Positions 11,010 to 21,285 are shown, counted from the stretch's first letter. The stretch: DNA of 64,000 nucleotides from Hydractinia symbiolongicarpus (GCF_029227915.1 NC_079876.1:28121828-28185827); one strand, 5' to 3'. Translations and numbers: made by a program. Notes: generated by a model not told the origin, from the sequence alone.

Positions 11010-12876
11010 TGGTATTGGAAAATATGATGTAGGCACTTATTACAAGCAAGCTCCACACCTTAGTGATCATGATATAGTCACATATGTTGATAACGTAACA
11101 AAACCTGATCAAGGATTCACTTTTCCTAGGGACAAACTTAATAGGCGATTTCGATATGTTTGGTTTGCTCAATTTCCGTGGCTAGCATATTCTAATCACA
11201 TGGATGCTGCGTTTTGTCTGCCTTGCACATTATTGCATCAAAAAATAAATTTAAAATCTGCATTAGCTACTAATCTTATTTCAAAGGGGCAGAACTACTG
11301 GAATGACAGTGTTTCGGTCTATAAAAAACATGAAAAAAGTGCTCTTCATAAGGAAACCTCTCCTATTTTGACTTCTTTAAGGACTAACCAGTCAGGTACA
11401 ACCAAAAAAATTAATGAACTGGTATCTACTATGTATTCCAAAAAGGTAGAAGCCAACAGAATTTTTTTAGCAGCTATTATTGATACAGTTATTCTTTGTG
11501 GCCGCCTATGCATTTCCCTGAGAGGACACAGAGACAACTTAAAAGATTTTCCTGAAGTTGGTGGCTATGCTCCTTATTCTGTAGGTAATTTTCTTGACCT
11601 TTTAAATTATAGAGTAAGAGGGGGTGATATAGCTTTAGGTAATCATTTAAAAGCCTGTTCAAAAAATGCAACTTACTTATCACCACAAACACAGAATGAA
11701 ATTATTTCATGTTGTGGTGATTATATAACAGACAAAATAATATCTGCAGTTAAACAAGCTAAATTTTTTTTAATAATTTGTGACGAAGCTTGCGACACAT
11801 CTACCAAGAAACAAATGTCAGTAGTACTTCGTTTTGTAGACCAACATTGTAACTTGCGAGAGGAATTCATAAGGTTTGTTCATTGTAGTGAAGGGCTCTC
11901 AGGTTTGTCTCTTTCAAAGGTCATTTTAAAAACCTTGAATGAACTTTCTCTTGATATACAGAATTGTCGAGGTCAATGTTATGATGGTGCTGGGAATGTA
12001 GCTGGTAAAATTAATGGTTGTCAGGCTCATATTTTAAAGCAAAACAGATTAGCTTTATACACACACTGTTCTTCTCATCGCCTAAATTTAGTTGTCTGTA
12101 ATTCGTGCTCTGTACATTATGTCCGCAACATGATGGATCAAATCAAACAGATAACATATTTTTTCAAATTTTCTGAAAGTAGATTGAAACTTTTACGAAA
12201 GAATGTTGCTGACTTTACTAACAATCCTAATTATGCCCATATTATTGATGTTTGTAACACTAGGTGGGTGGAACGTATTATTGGCATGAGTGTTTTTAAT
12301 GATTTATTTGAAGGCATTTTAGCTACTTTTGATGAGATTTCTGAGCTAAACGATCGATTTGATCATTCTGTGGCTGCATGTCATGGTCTAGTGATCATAC
12401 CATCCAAACTTTTACATCTCCTTGCATATGAAAAAGAACACTCTTCTAAATTGCCATGGAAAAATCAATTTGACACATTTGTAAATTTCTATTTTAACGA
12501 CTTTCCCAACCCTTTAACTATTTCAAATGAGCTAGAGGTGTGGGTAACCTTTTGGCAAAATATGGAAAAAGAAAATCCTGAATCCATTCCAAACTCCATT
12601 GAAGCTACTCTTAAAGCTTTCCCTCGTGCAGATGGAGTCTTTAGCAACATAGAGGTGGCCCTTAGAATTTTAGCCACTATTCCCATGACTTCATGCGAGT
12701 GTGAAAGATCCTTTTCTGCAATGAGGAGACTAAAAAACTATTGCAGATCAACAATGACAGAAGAAAGGTTTAATGGTCTTGCTCTACTCCATGTTCCTTT
12801 GGGTGTTCAAATAAATAAAGAAGATATAATTAATAGGTTTTCCGCCAAGGGACCACGCAGGTTAGATTTTGTCTAA
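10996..12876 (+). CDS. hAT transposase with TTF-type zinc finger
   Basis: The frame is open from about 10996; the first ATG is only at 11200, too late, because the TTF finger already starts upstream (RRFRYVWFAQFPWLAYS, then FCLPCTLL). The RNase H-like core shows FLIICDEACDTS (Asp), QCYDGAGNVAGK and THCSSHRLN. The C-terminal dimerisation region has TSCECERSFSAMRRLK, with the catalytic Glu, and STMTEERFNGLALLHV. This is the ZMYM1/P52rIPK-like group of hAT transposases. There are no internal stops from 10996 to 12876, so this half is intact. It probably continues the OTU exon through splicing or a frameshift at the C8 tract. Confidence 0.92.
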   Translation, partial: PGYIDGIGKYDVGTYYKQAPHLSDHDIVTYVDNVTKPDQGFTFPRDKLNRRFRYVWFAQFPWLAYSNHMDAAFCLPCTLLHQKINLKSALATNLISKGQNYWNDSVSVYKKHEKSALHKETSPILTSLRTNQSGTTKKINELVSTMYSKKVEANRIFLAAIIDTVILCGRLCISLRGHRDNLKDFPEVGGYAPYSVGNFLDLLNYRVRGGDIALGNHLKACSKNATYLSPQTQNEIISCCGDYITDKIISAVKQAKFFLIICDEACDTSTKKQMSVVLRFVDQHCNLREEFIRFVHCSEGLSGLSLSKVILKTLNELSLDIQNCRGQCYDGAGNVAGKINGCQAHILKQNRLALYTHCSSHRLNLVVCNSCSVHYVRNMMDQIKQITYFFKFSESRLKLLRKNVADFTNNPNYAHIIDVCNTRWVERIIGMSVFNDLFEGILATFDEISELNDRFDHSVAACHGLVIIPSKLLHLLAYEKEHSSKLPWKNQFDTFVNFYFNDFPNPLTISNELEVWVTFWQNMEKENPESIPNSIEATLKAFPRADGVFSNIEVALRILATIPMTSCECERSFSAMRRLKNYCRSTMTEERFNGLALLHVPLGVQINKEDIINRFSAKGPRRLDFV

Positions 12877-13713
12877 TCATTTTCTTTTTTCAACTTTTTT
12901 GATTAACTTCCATCTCAATCTTTATTAAGATGTATTATAAGTAAGGTATTTATATATAAAAAAATTAAATAAATAAGCAACTTACCCCCACTTCTAGCCT
13001 AATATTAAGTAAATACCCCATTTCTAGCCTAATATTAAGTAAACACCCCTTTTTCCATTTTACTGTCATTTTGACCGGTAGATATACATGTATATTTATG
13101 TATCTGATTTGATTGATTCACTCATTCATGGTTTGGGTATGAAACTCTGATCCTTGCCATGTTTTTATTCATTCATTCATGTTAGATTCAATTTGTCCAT
13201 GGTTCCATTTCATTATATTTTTGAAATTTTTGTTAATAGTTATGAAGAAAGAAGATTTTGATTTGGTTATATTTTTAATAACCTCCAATCTGCAAAAAAC
13301 ATTATTTTGGTGCTGAATATGAAGAAAGAAGAATGAAGATTTTAGTTATTGCATTAATAACTTTCAATCTATAAAAAACATTATTATGGTGTTATGCTGT
13401 CTTATTGCTGGTTTGATTACAACCTTGCTAATAAATATTGTAATGTATTTTATGTTGTCATTTATTCCCCCGTTTTGATCAATTGTTCAGAATACTTAAC
13501 GTGTATCGTGTATCTTAGAGAGTCGGTTTTATGGCGTTTTAGTGCTTAAAGGGCGTAAAAGGGCGTTGGCTTCTAGGGCTCCGCCCTGGACCCGTTGGGG
13601 GGCTCACAACGCCCCCCAAACCCCCAGTTGCCTAATATCGCACCTTCGGTGCGATGTTGACCCTGCGGGTCAATGCTTCGACTAAGGTTATTTTTTTTCT
13701 GGTTACGCCCCTG
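12877..13713 (+). other. 3' untranslated and terminal region of the hAT element
   Basis: No gene. AT-rich 3' region with short direct repeats (CTAGCCTAATATTAAGTAAA twice near 12996-13040), then from about 13540 a GC-rich stretch with hairpins (GGGCTCCGCCC, CACCTTCGGTG, CCCTGCGGG) typical of hAT 3' ends, then the right terminal repeat. Confidence 0.7.
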
Positions 13714-16700
13714 ATGTTTGAACTTTTTCTTCTTTTCTAACTTCTTCTTTTGTCATGTCATCACTAATAAACTTATCACCAGGTTTAAGGTGTGGCCAGT
13801 GGGTTTCAGGTAAAGTTAGAAACGTGGGTCCACTGAACCACAAAGAATTCAATTCAGAGGGGGAGCAACCCCTAGATACTATATCTGCAGGGTTGTCTTT
13901 CGATGGTACTAAACACCATTTGCCAGATGCAGTCAGTTTTCTAATTTCCTCTAAGCGGTTTTGAACAAAGGTTTTATAATCTTTGTTATCGTTTTTAATC
14001 CATGAATATGCAATAGTTGAATCAGTCCAATAGAAAATATTGTCAATTTTATACACATTCAATAATTCCTTTTTTAAAACGTCCATTAATCTAGCTAGCA
14101 CCAAAGTGCCTAAAAGTTCAATTCGTGGTATAGTGGTATTTGTTAATGGTTTAATTCTTGATTTTGAACTCAAAAGTGCAGTTTTAACTTTACCAGACTT
14201 GTAAGTAAATCGAATGTATACACAACATCCATAAGCAATTTTAGAGCCATCAGAAAATCCATGTAATTCAATGTTTTCAAATTGATCATTTTCATCTTGA
14301 TAAGCATAAAGTCTGTCAATATTTAAAGTTTCAGTGTCAAAGCTAGTACAAATTTCATTCCATCTTTGTAAAAATTCACCTTCTAAAGGTTGATCCCAGT
14401 CAAATTTTGCAACACACAAATCTTGGAACAATACTTTAATTGTCACAACAATAGGGTTAATTATCCCTAGTGGATCATAGATACTAGCTAAAAAATGCAT
14501 GATATTTCGCTTCGTAGTAGGCAATTTTATGTTCTTCAGCATGTCAGAAAAATTGAAATTAATTTCGTCAGAGAGTTTGTTCCATTCAAGTCCCAAAACT
14601 TTAATAGTGGGTTGAAATTTGATTTCAGTTTCATCCTGAGTACTATTGACGATGTTCTCAAGCATTTTGGAGTAAGAGTTAAACTTTCTCAAATTAAACC
14701 CTCCTTCACTGAGTCTCTCCTGACACTTCGTGTAAAAACACAAAGCATCAGAATCATTAACGCCACCCGCAGTCAAATCATCAACATGCAGAGATTCAAG
14801 TAACTTCTGCACAAATTGCGGATCACATTCAACATAACCGTGTAAATGAAAAATCAAAGTTGCAGACAGAAGAAATGGAGAACAAGTGGCTCCAAAGACT
14901 ACTCGGCAGAATCTATAATCAGCTAGCGCGTTATTTTCAAACTTTTGATCATCAAAATTATTCACATCGTCGTACCAGATAAATCGGAGTAAATTACGAT
15001 CTTCAGGTGATACCGATATTTGATGGAAGGCTTTTTCAATGTCACCAGTTATTGCGATATTATACGCTCTAAATCGTAACAACACTCCAAACAATGAAGT
15101 GTTCAGTGATGGACCGGTATATAAACATTCATTTAGCGATCGACTATCTTTATGCTTTGCGCTAGCATCGAAGACTATACGTACTTTCGTTGTATTTCTG
15201 TTAGGTTTAATAACAGCTCTGTGGGGGAGATAATGGGTTTCCCCAGCACCAGGGCTTTCTGTCGTCTTTTCAATGATACCGCTGTCCAATTGTTCTTTAA
15301 ATATATCGTCGTATGTTTTCAATAATTCGGTATTGTTTTTTAATTTATTAAACTGTGATCGGAGGCGGTCTTTAGCTAGTGAATAGTTATCCTCAATGAA
15401 CATTTTATCACCTTTCACTAGTAGCCTCACTTCGTAATGATGATCTTTAAATTTTATTTCATCCGTGAATTTGTCGTAAATACTAGGTTCTTCGGAGGAA
15501 ATCCCTAAACATTCCAAGTTGAAAAATTTATTCACGTTTTCATTCAGAATCTCATAATCTGATTGAGTTTCTTTCATAATTAATAACGAATGAGTACAAG
15601 CCATATTTGCTGTAACAGGAGTGGTAGAGACAGTAGAAACTGGACCACTTAAGATAAATCCAAGTTTTGATCCCATGGCAACAGGACCTCCGCTAGAACT
15701 TCGTAAAACAGTTTTCGTGAAAAAATTCCAGTAATAATCGGCTCCAATTAATATGTCGACGTGTAGATCGTCGCTAAAATTCTGATCAGCTAATCGTAAG
15801 CCTTGCAAATGTTCATAATTTTCAACAGCAAAATTGATAGTTTGTCCGGAAACAGGTTTGCAAATATCATTCACAAAGGTAGAAACATTAATGCTCTCAT
15901 TCGATATTGTGCTTTTAATTTCAAATTTGACAAGATCAAGTTTTTTCGTAGAGTGTTCACCTCCAAAGACTTTAATACTCAGTTCTTTTTTTGAAACAGT
16001 TTTTAAATTCAACTTTTTTCTCGCTTGCGGTGTGATGTACGACAATTGCGAACCGCTGTCAAATAAAATGCGTAATTTCGCAGAAAAATTTCCATCGCAT
16101 GATGTAACTGTAGCCATAGCAGTTTGCAGCAAAACATTATTTCGATCAGAAGCTATGTTTATATTAGCAGGTGTAACGTTCGAGGAAGAATCTTCACTTT
16201 CTGCATCTTTATTTTCGGTTTCATTTTTCTTAGGACTACGACTAGGAGGAGGATTTGGATTATGTTTCTTTTCGCATAAGGCTACGTGATGTTTTCCTTT
16301 GCAGTGAAAACAACGAAAACTTGCTTTGCATTCACGACTCATGTGTCCTTTTCTTAAACATAAAAAACAGCGTCCATTTTTCAAAACAATTTCTTTCCTG
16401 GTTTCTAATTTTGTTATAGTTCTGCATTCATGTGATTTATGCTCACCAGAACAAAAGGAACAGAATAACTTTCGGGTACCAGTTCGCGCAGCTTGTGCAT
16501 TCAAAGAACTTCCACTGCTGGGGAACTCCCGCTGCTCATCTTCGTCTAATTTTATATTCGAAAGTTTTTCACGTGCCATAATTTCTTTTCTTAAAATTTT
16601 TAACACAGCCTCAGCGTCCCAAATATCTTCATCAAATTTTCTACTTATCATTAATTTGATATCATTTGGTAATTTTGACAAAACAACAGGAATAAGCATA

Positions 16701-16780
16701 GGTCCATAGTTTTCTGCTTTAAAACCCAGGGCTTTCAAACTTCTCACTTGAGATTCGATTAGGTCGTAAAGTTTTCGCAT
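13714..16780 (-). CDS. BEL gag end and pol N-terminal part: zinc knuckles, protease, RT, RNase H
   Basis: A continuous frame of about 1020 codons. In order: end of the DUF1759-type gag, zinc knuckles (CSFCSGEHKSHEC, CFLCLRKGHMSREC, CFHCKGKHHVALC), an aspartic protease (ILFDSGSQLSYI), BEL reverse transcriptase (TGDIEKAFHQI, FGATCSPFLL, catalytic LHVDDL), and an RNase H-like region (GFSDGSKIAYGCCVY). It runs into the hAT element at 13714, where a stop now lies inside the hAT terminus. The frame itself carries no stop. Start at 16780 is only nominal; gag begins in the preceding frame. Confidence 0.95.
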
Positions 16781-16784
16781 AGAT

Positions 16785-17489
16785 TTAATATCTCTCGAAC
16801 CTTTTTACATTTTCAAGAGTCAAAAGTTTGTTCATATGAGCTGACACAGTGATTTGTGGATCACCAAATCGTTCTTTTAAAAGATCTCGCGCAATTTCAT
16901 AGTTTTCGTTACATAACGATAAACCGCTGATTGTTTGTTCTGCCGAGCCCGACAAAAGATTTGTCAAATACGTCAATTTTTCGACAGAAGAAAGAGATTC
17001 ATTCTCATGTATCGCACACTCAAAAGATTCGTCAAAGGACTTCCATTGCAAAGGATCACCGTTAAACTTTTTCAGCTCAAGTTTCGGAAGTTTAATTCGA
17101 TCCCTCACGCTGGAGTTTCCAGACCAATCAGAAGAAGTAACAGAAACATTGCCTTCATTTTCAAACACATGCTTGTCAAGAAACTTTTTCAATGTTGTTA
17201 ACTCTTTCGCAGCATACTGCTCAAATTCCAAGTGTGACATCATTTCATTAGCTAAATTCTCTGGCTCAATTAAGTCATTAATTTCATTTTGAATAGTTGT
17301 TACGTTCAATAATTTAGCTTCCAGTAAATCATAACTGGATAAGAGTACCGCACCATGATCTTTCAAAGCAAACCTTTCATAAATAGGTTTCACAGTTTCA
17401 TTAACAATTTTCTTAAAAACACCAACATAAGCACCACGACTTCTTCTCTTTTTACTGATATCTTCAGTCATGTTTGTATATAATTTCAA
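16785..17489 (-). CDS. BEL gag N-terminal part, offset by one base from pol
   Basis: 235 codons with the DUF1759-type gag signature (LPKLELKKFNGDPLQWKSF, then LTYLTNLLSG and LLKERFGDPQ). The frame ends with TAA at 16785-16787. The continuing frame (MRKLYDL, from 16780) is shifted by +1, and the expected sequence resumes immediately. The break falls in the middle of gag rather than at the gag-pol border, so a one-base indel is likelier than programmed frameshifting. Confidence 0.9.
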   Translation of the reverse strand: MKLYTNMTEDISKKRRSRGAYVGVFKKIVNETVKPIYERFALKDHGAVLLSSYDLLEAKLLNVTTIQNEINDLIEPENLANEMMSHLEFEQYAAKELTTLKKFLDKHVFENEGNVSVTSSDWSGNSSVRDRIKLPKLELKKFNGDPLQWKSFDESFECAIHENESLSSVEKLTYLTNLLSGSAEQTISGLSLCNENYEIARDLLKERFGDPQITVSAHMNKLLTLENVKRFERY

Positions 17490-17628
17490 AAGTAACTAAA
17501 TTGTAAGTGTTGTAACTTCAAAAAAGGTTCTAATGTTTATGTGTATAATTTCAAAAGTTCTATGTGAGTAAATATTCAGCAACTGTCGATTAAATAAACC
17601 AACGATCAATAATTATATCCAACAATAG

Positions 17629-17647
17629 ATCCGGCTCGGTGGACCAA
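17629..17647 (-). promoter_or_regulatory. BEL tRNA primer-binding site
   Basis: Directly after the 5' LTR (minus strand) comes TTGGTCCACCGAGCCGGAT. The TGG matches the complement of a tRNA CCA end. I cannot name the tRNA by eye. Confidence 0.7.
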
Positions 17648-17843
17648 TGTTTTATCCACAATTATAATCAGAGGACTGTATAATAAGAATACGAGGTTTC
17701 GGGGGTATCAACCAAAGAGAACAACCTCGTTCAACAAGAAGTAAAATCTAATTAAGCTCTTCAAAAATATAAACAGAAAAATATATACAAAAGTGAGCGC
17801 ACGTGTAAAGGTCACGTGTTCAAGTCACATGGTCAATTCAACA
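17648..17843 (-). repeat. BEL 5' LTR
   Basis: 196 bp, TG...CA, identical by eye to 7313-7508. Should hold the element's promoter. Confidence 0.95.
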
Positions 17844-17888
17844 AATGCATTGAAAATATCTACACTAAAAATCTTTTTAATCTAACAA

Positions 17889-19134
17889 TTAAAAGTTACG
17901 AGGTGGCAATTCAGCCAATAAACAATACTTGTTGCATGATTGTTGCGCAAAAAATGTTTCTTTGGCCACGGTTGACAAATTTCCAGAAAAAAACAATAGT
18001 TTATTGCTTTCGTCAAAAGAGCCTGCAGTTTTTGCAATTTCTGGATCACATAATTTAAAGCCACACCCCTGTATATCAACCAAAATTAATGTTACATTGG
18101 ACTTAACAAAAGAAAAATGGACTAAACATTCCGCCATGGTTTGAGCTTCAACATCACGATTTTGGCAAATAGTACCATTGTTGTTAACATACTTAACAAA
18201 CTCTCCATCAATAAATTCCTCAATTGTCACAGCCTCATTATTTAGGGTTCCATGTGAAACGTTGTTATAGCTCAAACAATTTTCTTTGTATTCCTTACTC
18301 TGAAGTAACATTTTTAACTGCGACGCAAAATTTTGTGCTAGGGAATGCATCTGGACCGACTTTTATCACCAACTAGTTCTAATTCATCAAAAGTTTTTTG
18401 CAAATACTTTCTTACAACAAATACTGTTGCACCCTCTAATCTATGACGTTTTGCTTTGTATGCTTCACGAAATGCGCCATTTGCAAATGGACTTTCGTCA
18501 ATATAATAGCTTTAAGTCGCTACCTTTTCCCCATTCCATGTCGCCTAATTTAAAATCAGTAACATGGATCATTTGTGTTTGCTTTTCAACAGCTTTTAAA
18601 AGTTTGCCTAGTTTCAACATTTGAGACGCTGGTAAACTTTTTGGACATGTTGATATCTTTAAGTTTGGATTTAATAAAGAGGATGATGGCCCTGATGTAT
18701 GCACTGCTTCACTTTTATTATAACGGGAATATACGCTGACACTTACTGAAGGAGAAAAAAAGTCATGTTCAGGCTTTATAAACGGAATATGTATCAATTT
18801 TAATGATGGTAAATGGTCCATTCTGGAACATGAATGGCCACGATCACTGCTCAATACATCACAAGTCATCCCAATCGGTAATCTTGATGCAAAGTGTTTA
18901 TTGCACGAATTCTTGAGGACCAGTGCGTTCATATTTTTTCGCCTTTCCGGGCTCTCCTTCAAGTGGCTGCACTACCAATTCTTGGGAATTAAGGATTTTT
19001 GCCCCGAATTGGTCTGATCCTCTATCTTTTGTTTTGTCGTTTTTTTTAGGTAACTTTTGAATCCGTTTTAATTTCATTTTTTTGTTAAAATCTTCCCATT
19101 GTTGCTTTTCTTCATTTCTCCTTTTCCCCGCCAT
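17889..19134 (-). pseudogene. Alpha-kinase (MHCK/eEF2K type) carried by the IS3EU-like element
   Basis: The gene starts at an ATG 57 bp inside the inner right-end repeat (MAGKRRNEE). A Lys-rich, low-complexity N-terminus of about 200 codons follows. The alpha-kinase domain begins with SPFANGAFREAYKAK, the N-lobe phosphate loop region, then FVVRKYLQKT, QMHSLAQNFA, EEFIDGEFVKYVNNNG, the catalytic LVDIQGCGFKLCDPEI, and the C-terminal Cys pair CNKYC before a TAA at 17889. Alpha-kinases phosphorylate Ser/Thr, often in helices; the substrate here is unknown. The frame slips near 18900, near 18500 and near 18355, so this copy is dead. The zinc-site residue before CNKYC is not the usual His. The stop is 45 bp from the BEL insertion. 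Confidence 0.85.
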
Positions 19135-19190
19135 TTTATTTTATTAATCTTTTGTCGCATGGCGCTCTAAAAGCTATAGCTTTAAATATC

Positions 19191-19378
19191 AAAACATTGG
19201 CAGCTCTCGGCCATACGAAAAATTTAATTCAATTTTAGTTTGCAAAGTGTATATTTTTAAACATAATTTGTTTTTAAAACTATATTTTAACAAGAATAAA
19301 ATATGTTTAAAATTTAAAAGCGATTTAAATTTATTTATAAAGTAAAGAAATATTGCGTGTCAGCTCTCGGCCACCATA
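19191..19378 (-). repeat. Right end of IS3EU-like element
   Basis: Two copies of the CAGCTCTCGGCC motif (19201-19212 and 19361-19372), inverted relative to the left end. The inner copy (19191-19215) matches 5656-5680; the outer one forms the terminus. Confidence 0.8.
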
Positions 19379-19401
19379 CAAAACCAACAGGACCTATACA
19401 T
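19379..19401 (-). pseudogene. Displaced start codon and first codons of the DUF6589 gene
   Basis: On the minus strand 19401 starts ATG and encodes MYRSCWF, reaching into the 6-bp duplication. The next codons lie at 5436 and below, across the 14-kb insertion; joined, they complete a CxxC pair in frame. This places the transposon in the first coding exon. The bases upstream (AAAATAAATG) suit an AT-rich start context. Confidence 0.75.
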
Positions 19402-21162
19402 TTATTTTGCCATTATTTTCCTTTTCTCTATCGATTTATTTATCCCTCGACAATGCGCTCGGAAAATTAATTCGCAGTAAGAACAGACATACCCTTGTAG
19501 TGTTTGTTAACAACAATGATTATATAAAATGTATGTTCACCTGGTCAATTTTATTCAAAATACTTTGTGGTGGAGAGTGACTTAAACAATTTTTGAGCAT
19601 ACACGTCTGGTCTAGTTGATTTCCGCCAGCGCTACGAGGGGCGGAATCTTTAAAATTGCCAGATGGAAGATAGATATATATCTAGAGACAGCACAGAGCC
19701 TGGACGCTGCACAGTTGGTGGTACAGATACTGTGTACTCTAACTTTATCGCATGGCATGTTTTGCAGGCTAACGGTAATATTCAACCTCGTGTTTAGATA
19801 TCGTTCTTGAGAGTCTTAAAACAGTTCTCTTCTCCTACTGGTTATTTTTAGAAAGCTCCAGAAAGGACTAGTTATTGTTAGAAAGCTCCAGAAAGGCTGA
19901 TAAAAGATATTGATAGCTGATATTGTTAGCTGTTAAAAGATATTGCATTGCTTTCTGGAAAACCTTCCAGAATATATATTTACCTCCAGAATACATCTTT
20001 ACAGAAAATTCGATTGGGGTGATTGAACTTGCTTAGGTAATAAATATTCTAACTTAAATTTACCTGTAGCTAGCTATATACCTATATACAGTATATATTT
20101 TTCCATTTAACAGTATTTTAAGCATAGCTATAGGGCTATATAGCTATATAGATGAGATAGCTAGATGTTTTCAATGTTTACAAAGTTAGCTATGGAATTT
20201 GTGCGTGCATATAAGAGAGGCAAAAATGGAGTACAACGTAGGGCAAATTAGTTTCTCTTTTTAAAGCTTACCTCCCACTTCAAAATAACTAAATATCACA
20301 CTTAGCTAGCTATAGCATTAGTATTTTTGAGTGATTATATATTTATAACCATTTAAATATGGTAGAGAAAAAATGACGCAAGTACAATATATATACCAAT
20401 TTTTTTTTTGTTCAATTGTTCGCTTGCCATTTCTCGACTCATAGTTTTATTGCAGCTTTGAGGGCAAGCGTAATGTAAACGTTGCACCGGCTAACGTTAT
20501 AAGATATCAAATTAAATTGATATTTTGATGTTTTCATTATGTGTTAAAAAATTAACTCCAATTAGTGCGCCTGCTTATCGCGAATTAACACCAGATGGAA
20601 ACCAAATATTTCTAGACCAACAAGAAAACAATAAACTGGGGCGACAGGTATGCTAGGGCTTAATATATTTAATTATGGACTGATGCTATCATCAGAAGAT
20701 GTTGTCAGTTGAAATGTTACTTTGACTTTCATAAAACTTTAATAACTTGTTTTTAGAATAGACTAATGTTTTTGCAGCTGAGTGCTACACAACAGTCACA
20801 CCAAACATTGGAACCATCTTTACTAAATTAAAACACATGAGCATAAATACAATCAATTAATACCGATCATTATAAACAAATACGGCGACTGCTTGAAGTG
20901 CGTTATTGCAGCGTGCTCTGTTGTTTTCGTTATTCATTTGCTGAAAGATTTGTTTACCACATTTTTATTTAGCTATACTTCTACTTTAGAGAAAAATAAT
21001 TTGAGTCAGTACAGTTTAACACTTTGGGTCGTAGATCGGTGAAGTACTGGAAATATAAACAGAATGTTGAAAAATATTGCGTCAAACTTTTTGCAGTCCG
21101 CAGGAAATTGTAGGTTGTTCAGAAAACAGTAAACGAATAAGTTTTTAAGGAAAACCTAATAT
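19402..21162. other. Non-coding stretch with short AT and AGCTAT repeats
   Basis: No gene or transposon end recognised. The part next to 19401 should hold the promoter of the split DUF6589 gene, but no element is clear. There are tandem AGAAAGCTCCAGAAAGG copies (about 19851-19895) and AGCTATATAGCTATATAG runs (about 20120-20160). Confidence 0.4.
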
Positions 21163-21285
21163 ATGATATAATACCCGTATAGGTCTGTCTGTCACCCAAA
21201 AGGGTAGCTGTAGTGGTGAGATACACAAAATGTGGTAAATAAAGGACAGGAGAACCCGTGGATTTATCCACGGGCCACTGACTAG
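21163..21285 (+). mobile_element. Short non-autonomous Helitron, same family as 4886-5022
   Basis: The body ATAATACCCGTATAGGTCTGTCTGTC and the terminal hairpin (CCCGTGG/CCACGGG) followed by CTAG at 21282-21285 match the copy at 4886-5022 in the opposite orientation. The 5' end is degraded: TC is not clear. Confidence 0.7.

Larger units (their letters stand above)
9344..13713 (+). mobile_element. hAT-type transposon with OTU-transposase gene, inserted in BEL pol
   Basis: Termini are CAGGGGCGTAGCCAG (left) and, on the complement, CAGGGGCGTAACCAG (right), an inverted repeat of 15 bp with one mismatch. Direct repeat ATGTT flanks it (9339-9343 and 13714-13718). Excising the element with one ATGTT restores the BEL pol frame exactly, so 5 bp is the true duplication, not the 8 bp usual for hAT. 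Length is 4370 bp. It carries one spliced gene and a GC-rich 3' tail with small hairpins (about 13540-13690). Confidence 0.93.
7313..17843 (-). mobile_element. BEL/Pao LTR retrotransposon, interrupted by a hAT element
   Basis: Two 196-bp LTRs (7313-7508 and 17648-17843) start TG and end CA and appear identical over their whole length. The 5-bp duplication AATGC flanks the element (7308-7312, 17844-17848). Transcription is on the minus strand: 5' LTR at 17843, primer site at 17647, gag, pol, purine tract, 3' LTR at 7313. Without the hAT insertion it is about 6.16 kb, usual for BEL. It lies between the 3' ends of the two convergent genes of the IS3EU-like element. Confidence 0.97.
5443..19378. 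mobile_element. IS3EU-like DNA transposon carrying transposase and alpha-kinase genes, interrupted by a BEL element
   Basis: The ends are inverted repeats: TACGGTGGCCGAG on the left and TATGGTGGCCGAG on the complement of the right. They are flanked by an exact 6-bp duplication CAAAAC (5437-5442 and 19379-19384). Subtracting the internal BEL insertion leaves about 3.4 kb. Two genes point inward from the ends: a DDE integrase-type transposase (5729-7264) and an alpha-kinase (19134-17889). From memory, IS3EU elements have 6-bp duplications and TAY termini, which fits; the family name is therefore tentative, while the element borders are directly visible. The empty site, read on the minus strand, restores the first exon of the DUF6589 gene. 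Confidence 0.85.

Noticed and set aside
9336-13721. 8-bp target duplication for the hAT element
   Set aside because: The 8 bases on the two sides (TTAATGTT and ATGTTTGA) do not match; only 5 bp do, and 5 bp restores the BEL frame.
15834-16289. 151-codon plus-strand reading frame
   Set aside because: Antisense shadow of the BEL gag-pol gene; no domain of its own. The same holds for 7745-8080, 8117-8452, 14495-14803 and 16326-16709.
16780-16790. Programmed frameshift in BEL gag
   Set aside because: The break lies in the middle of gag, not at a gag-pol border, and there is no convincing slippery site; a one-base indel is simpler.
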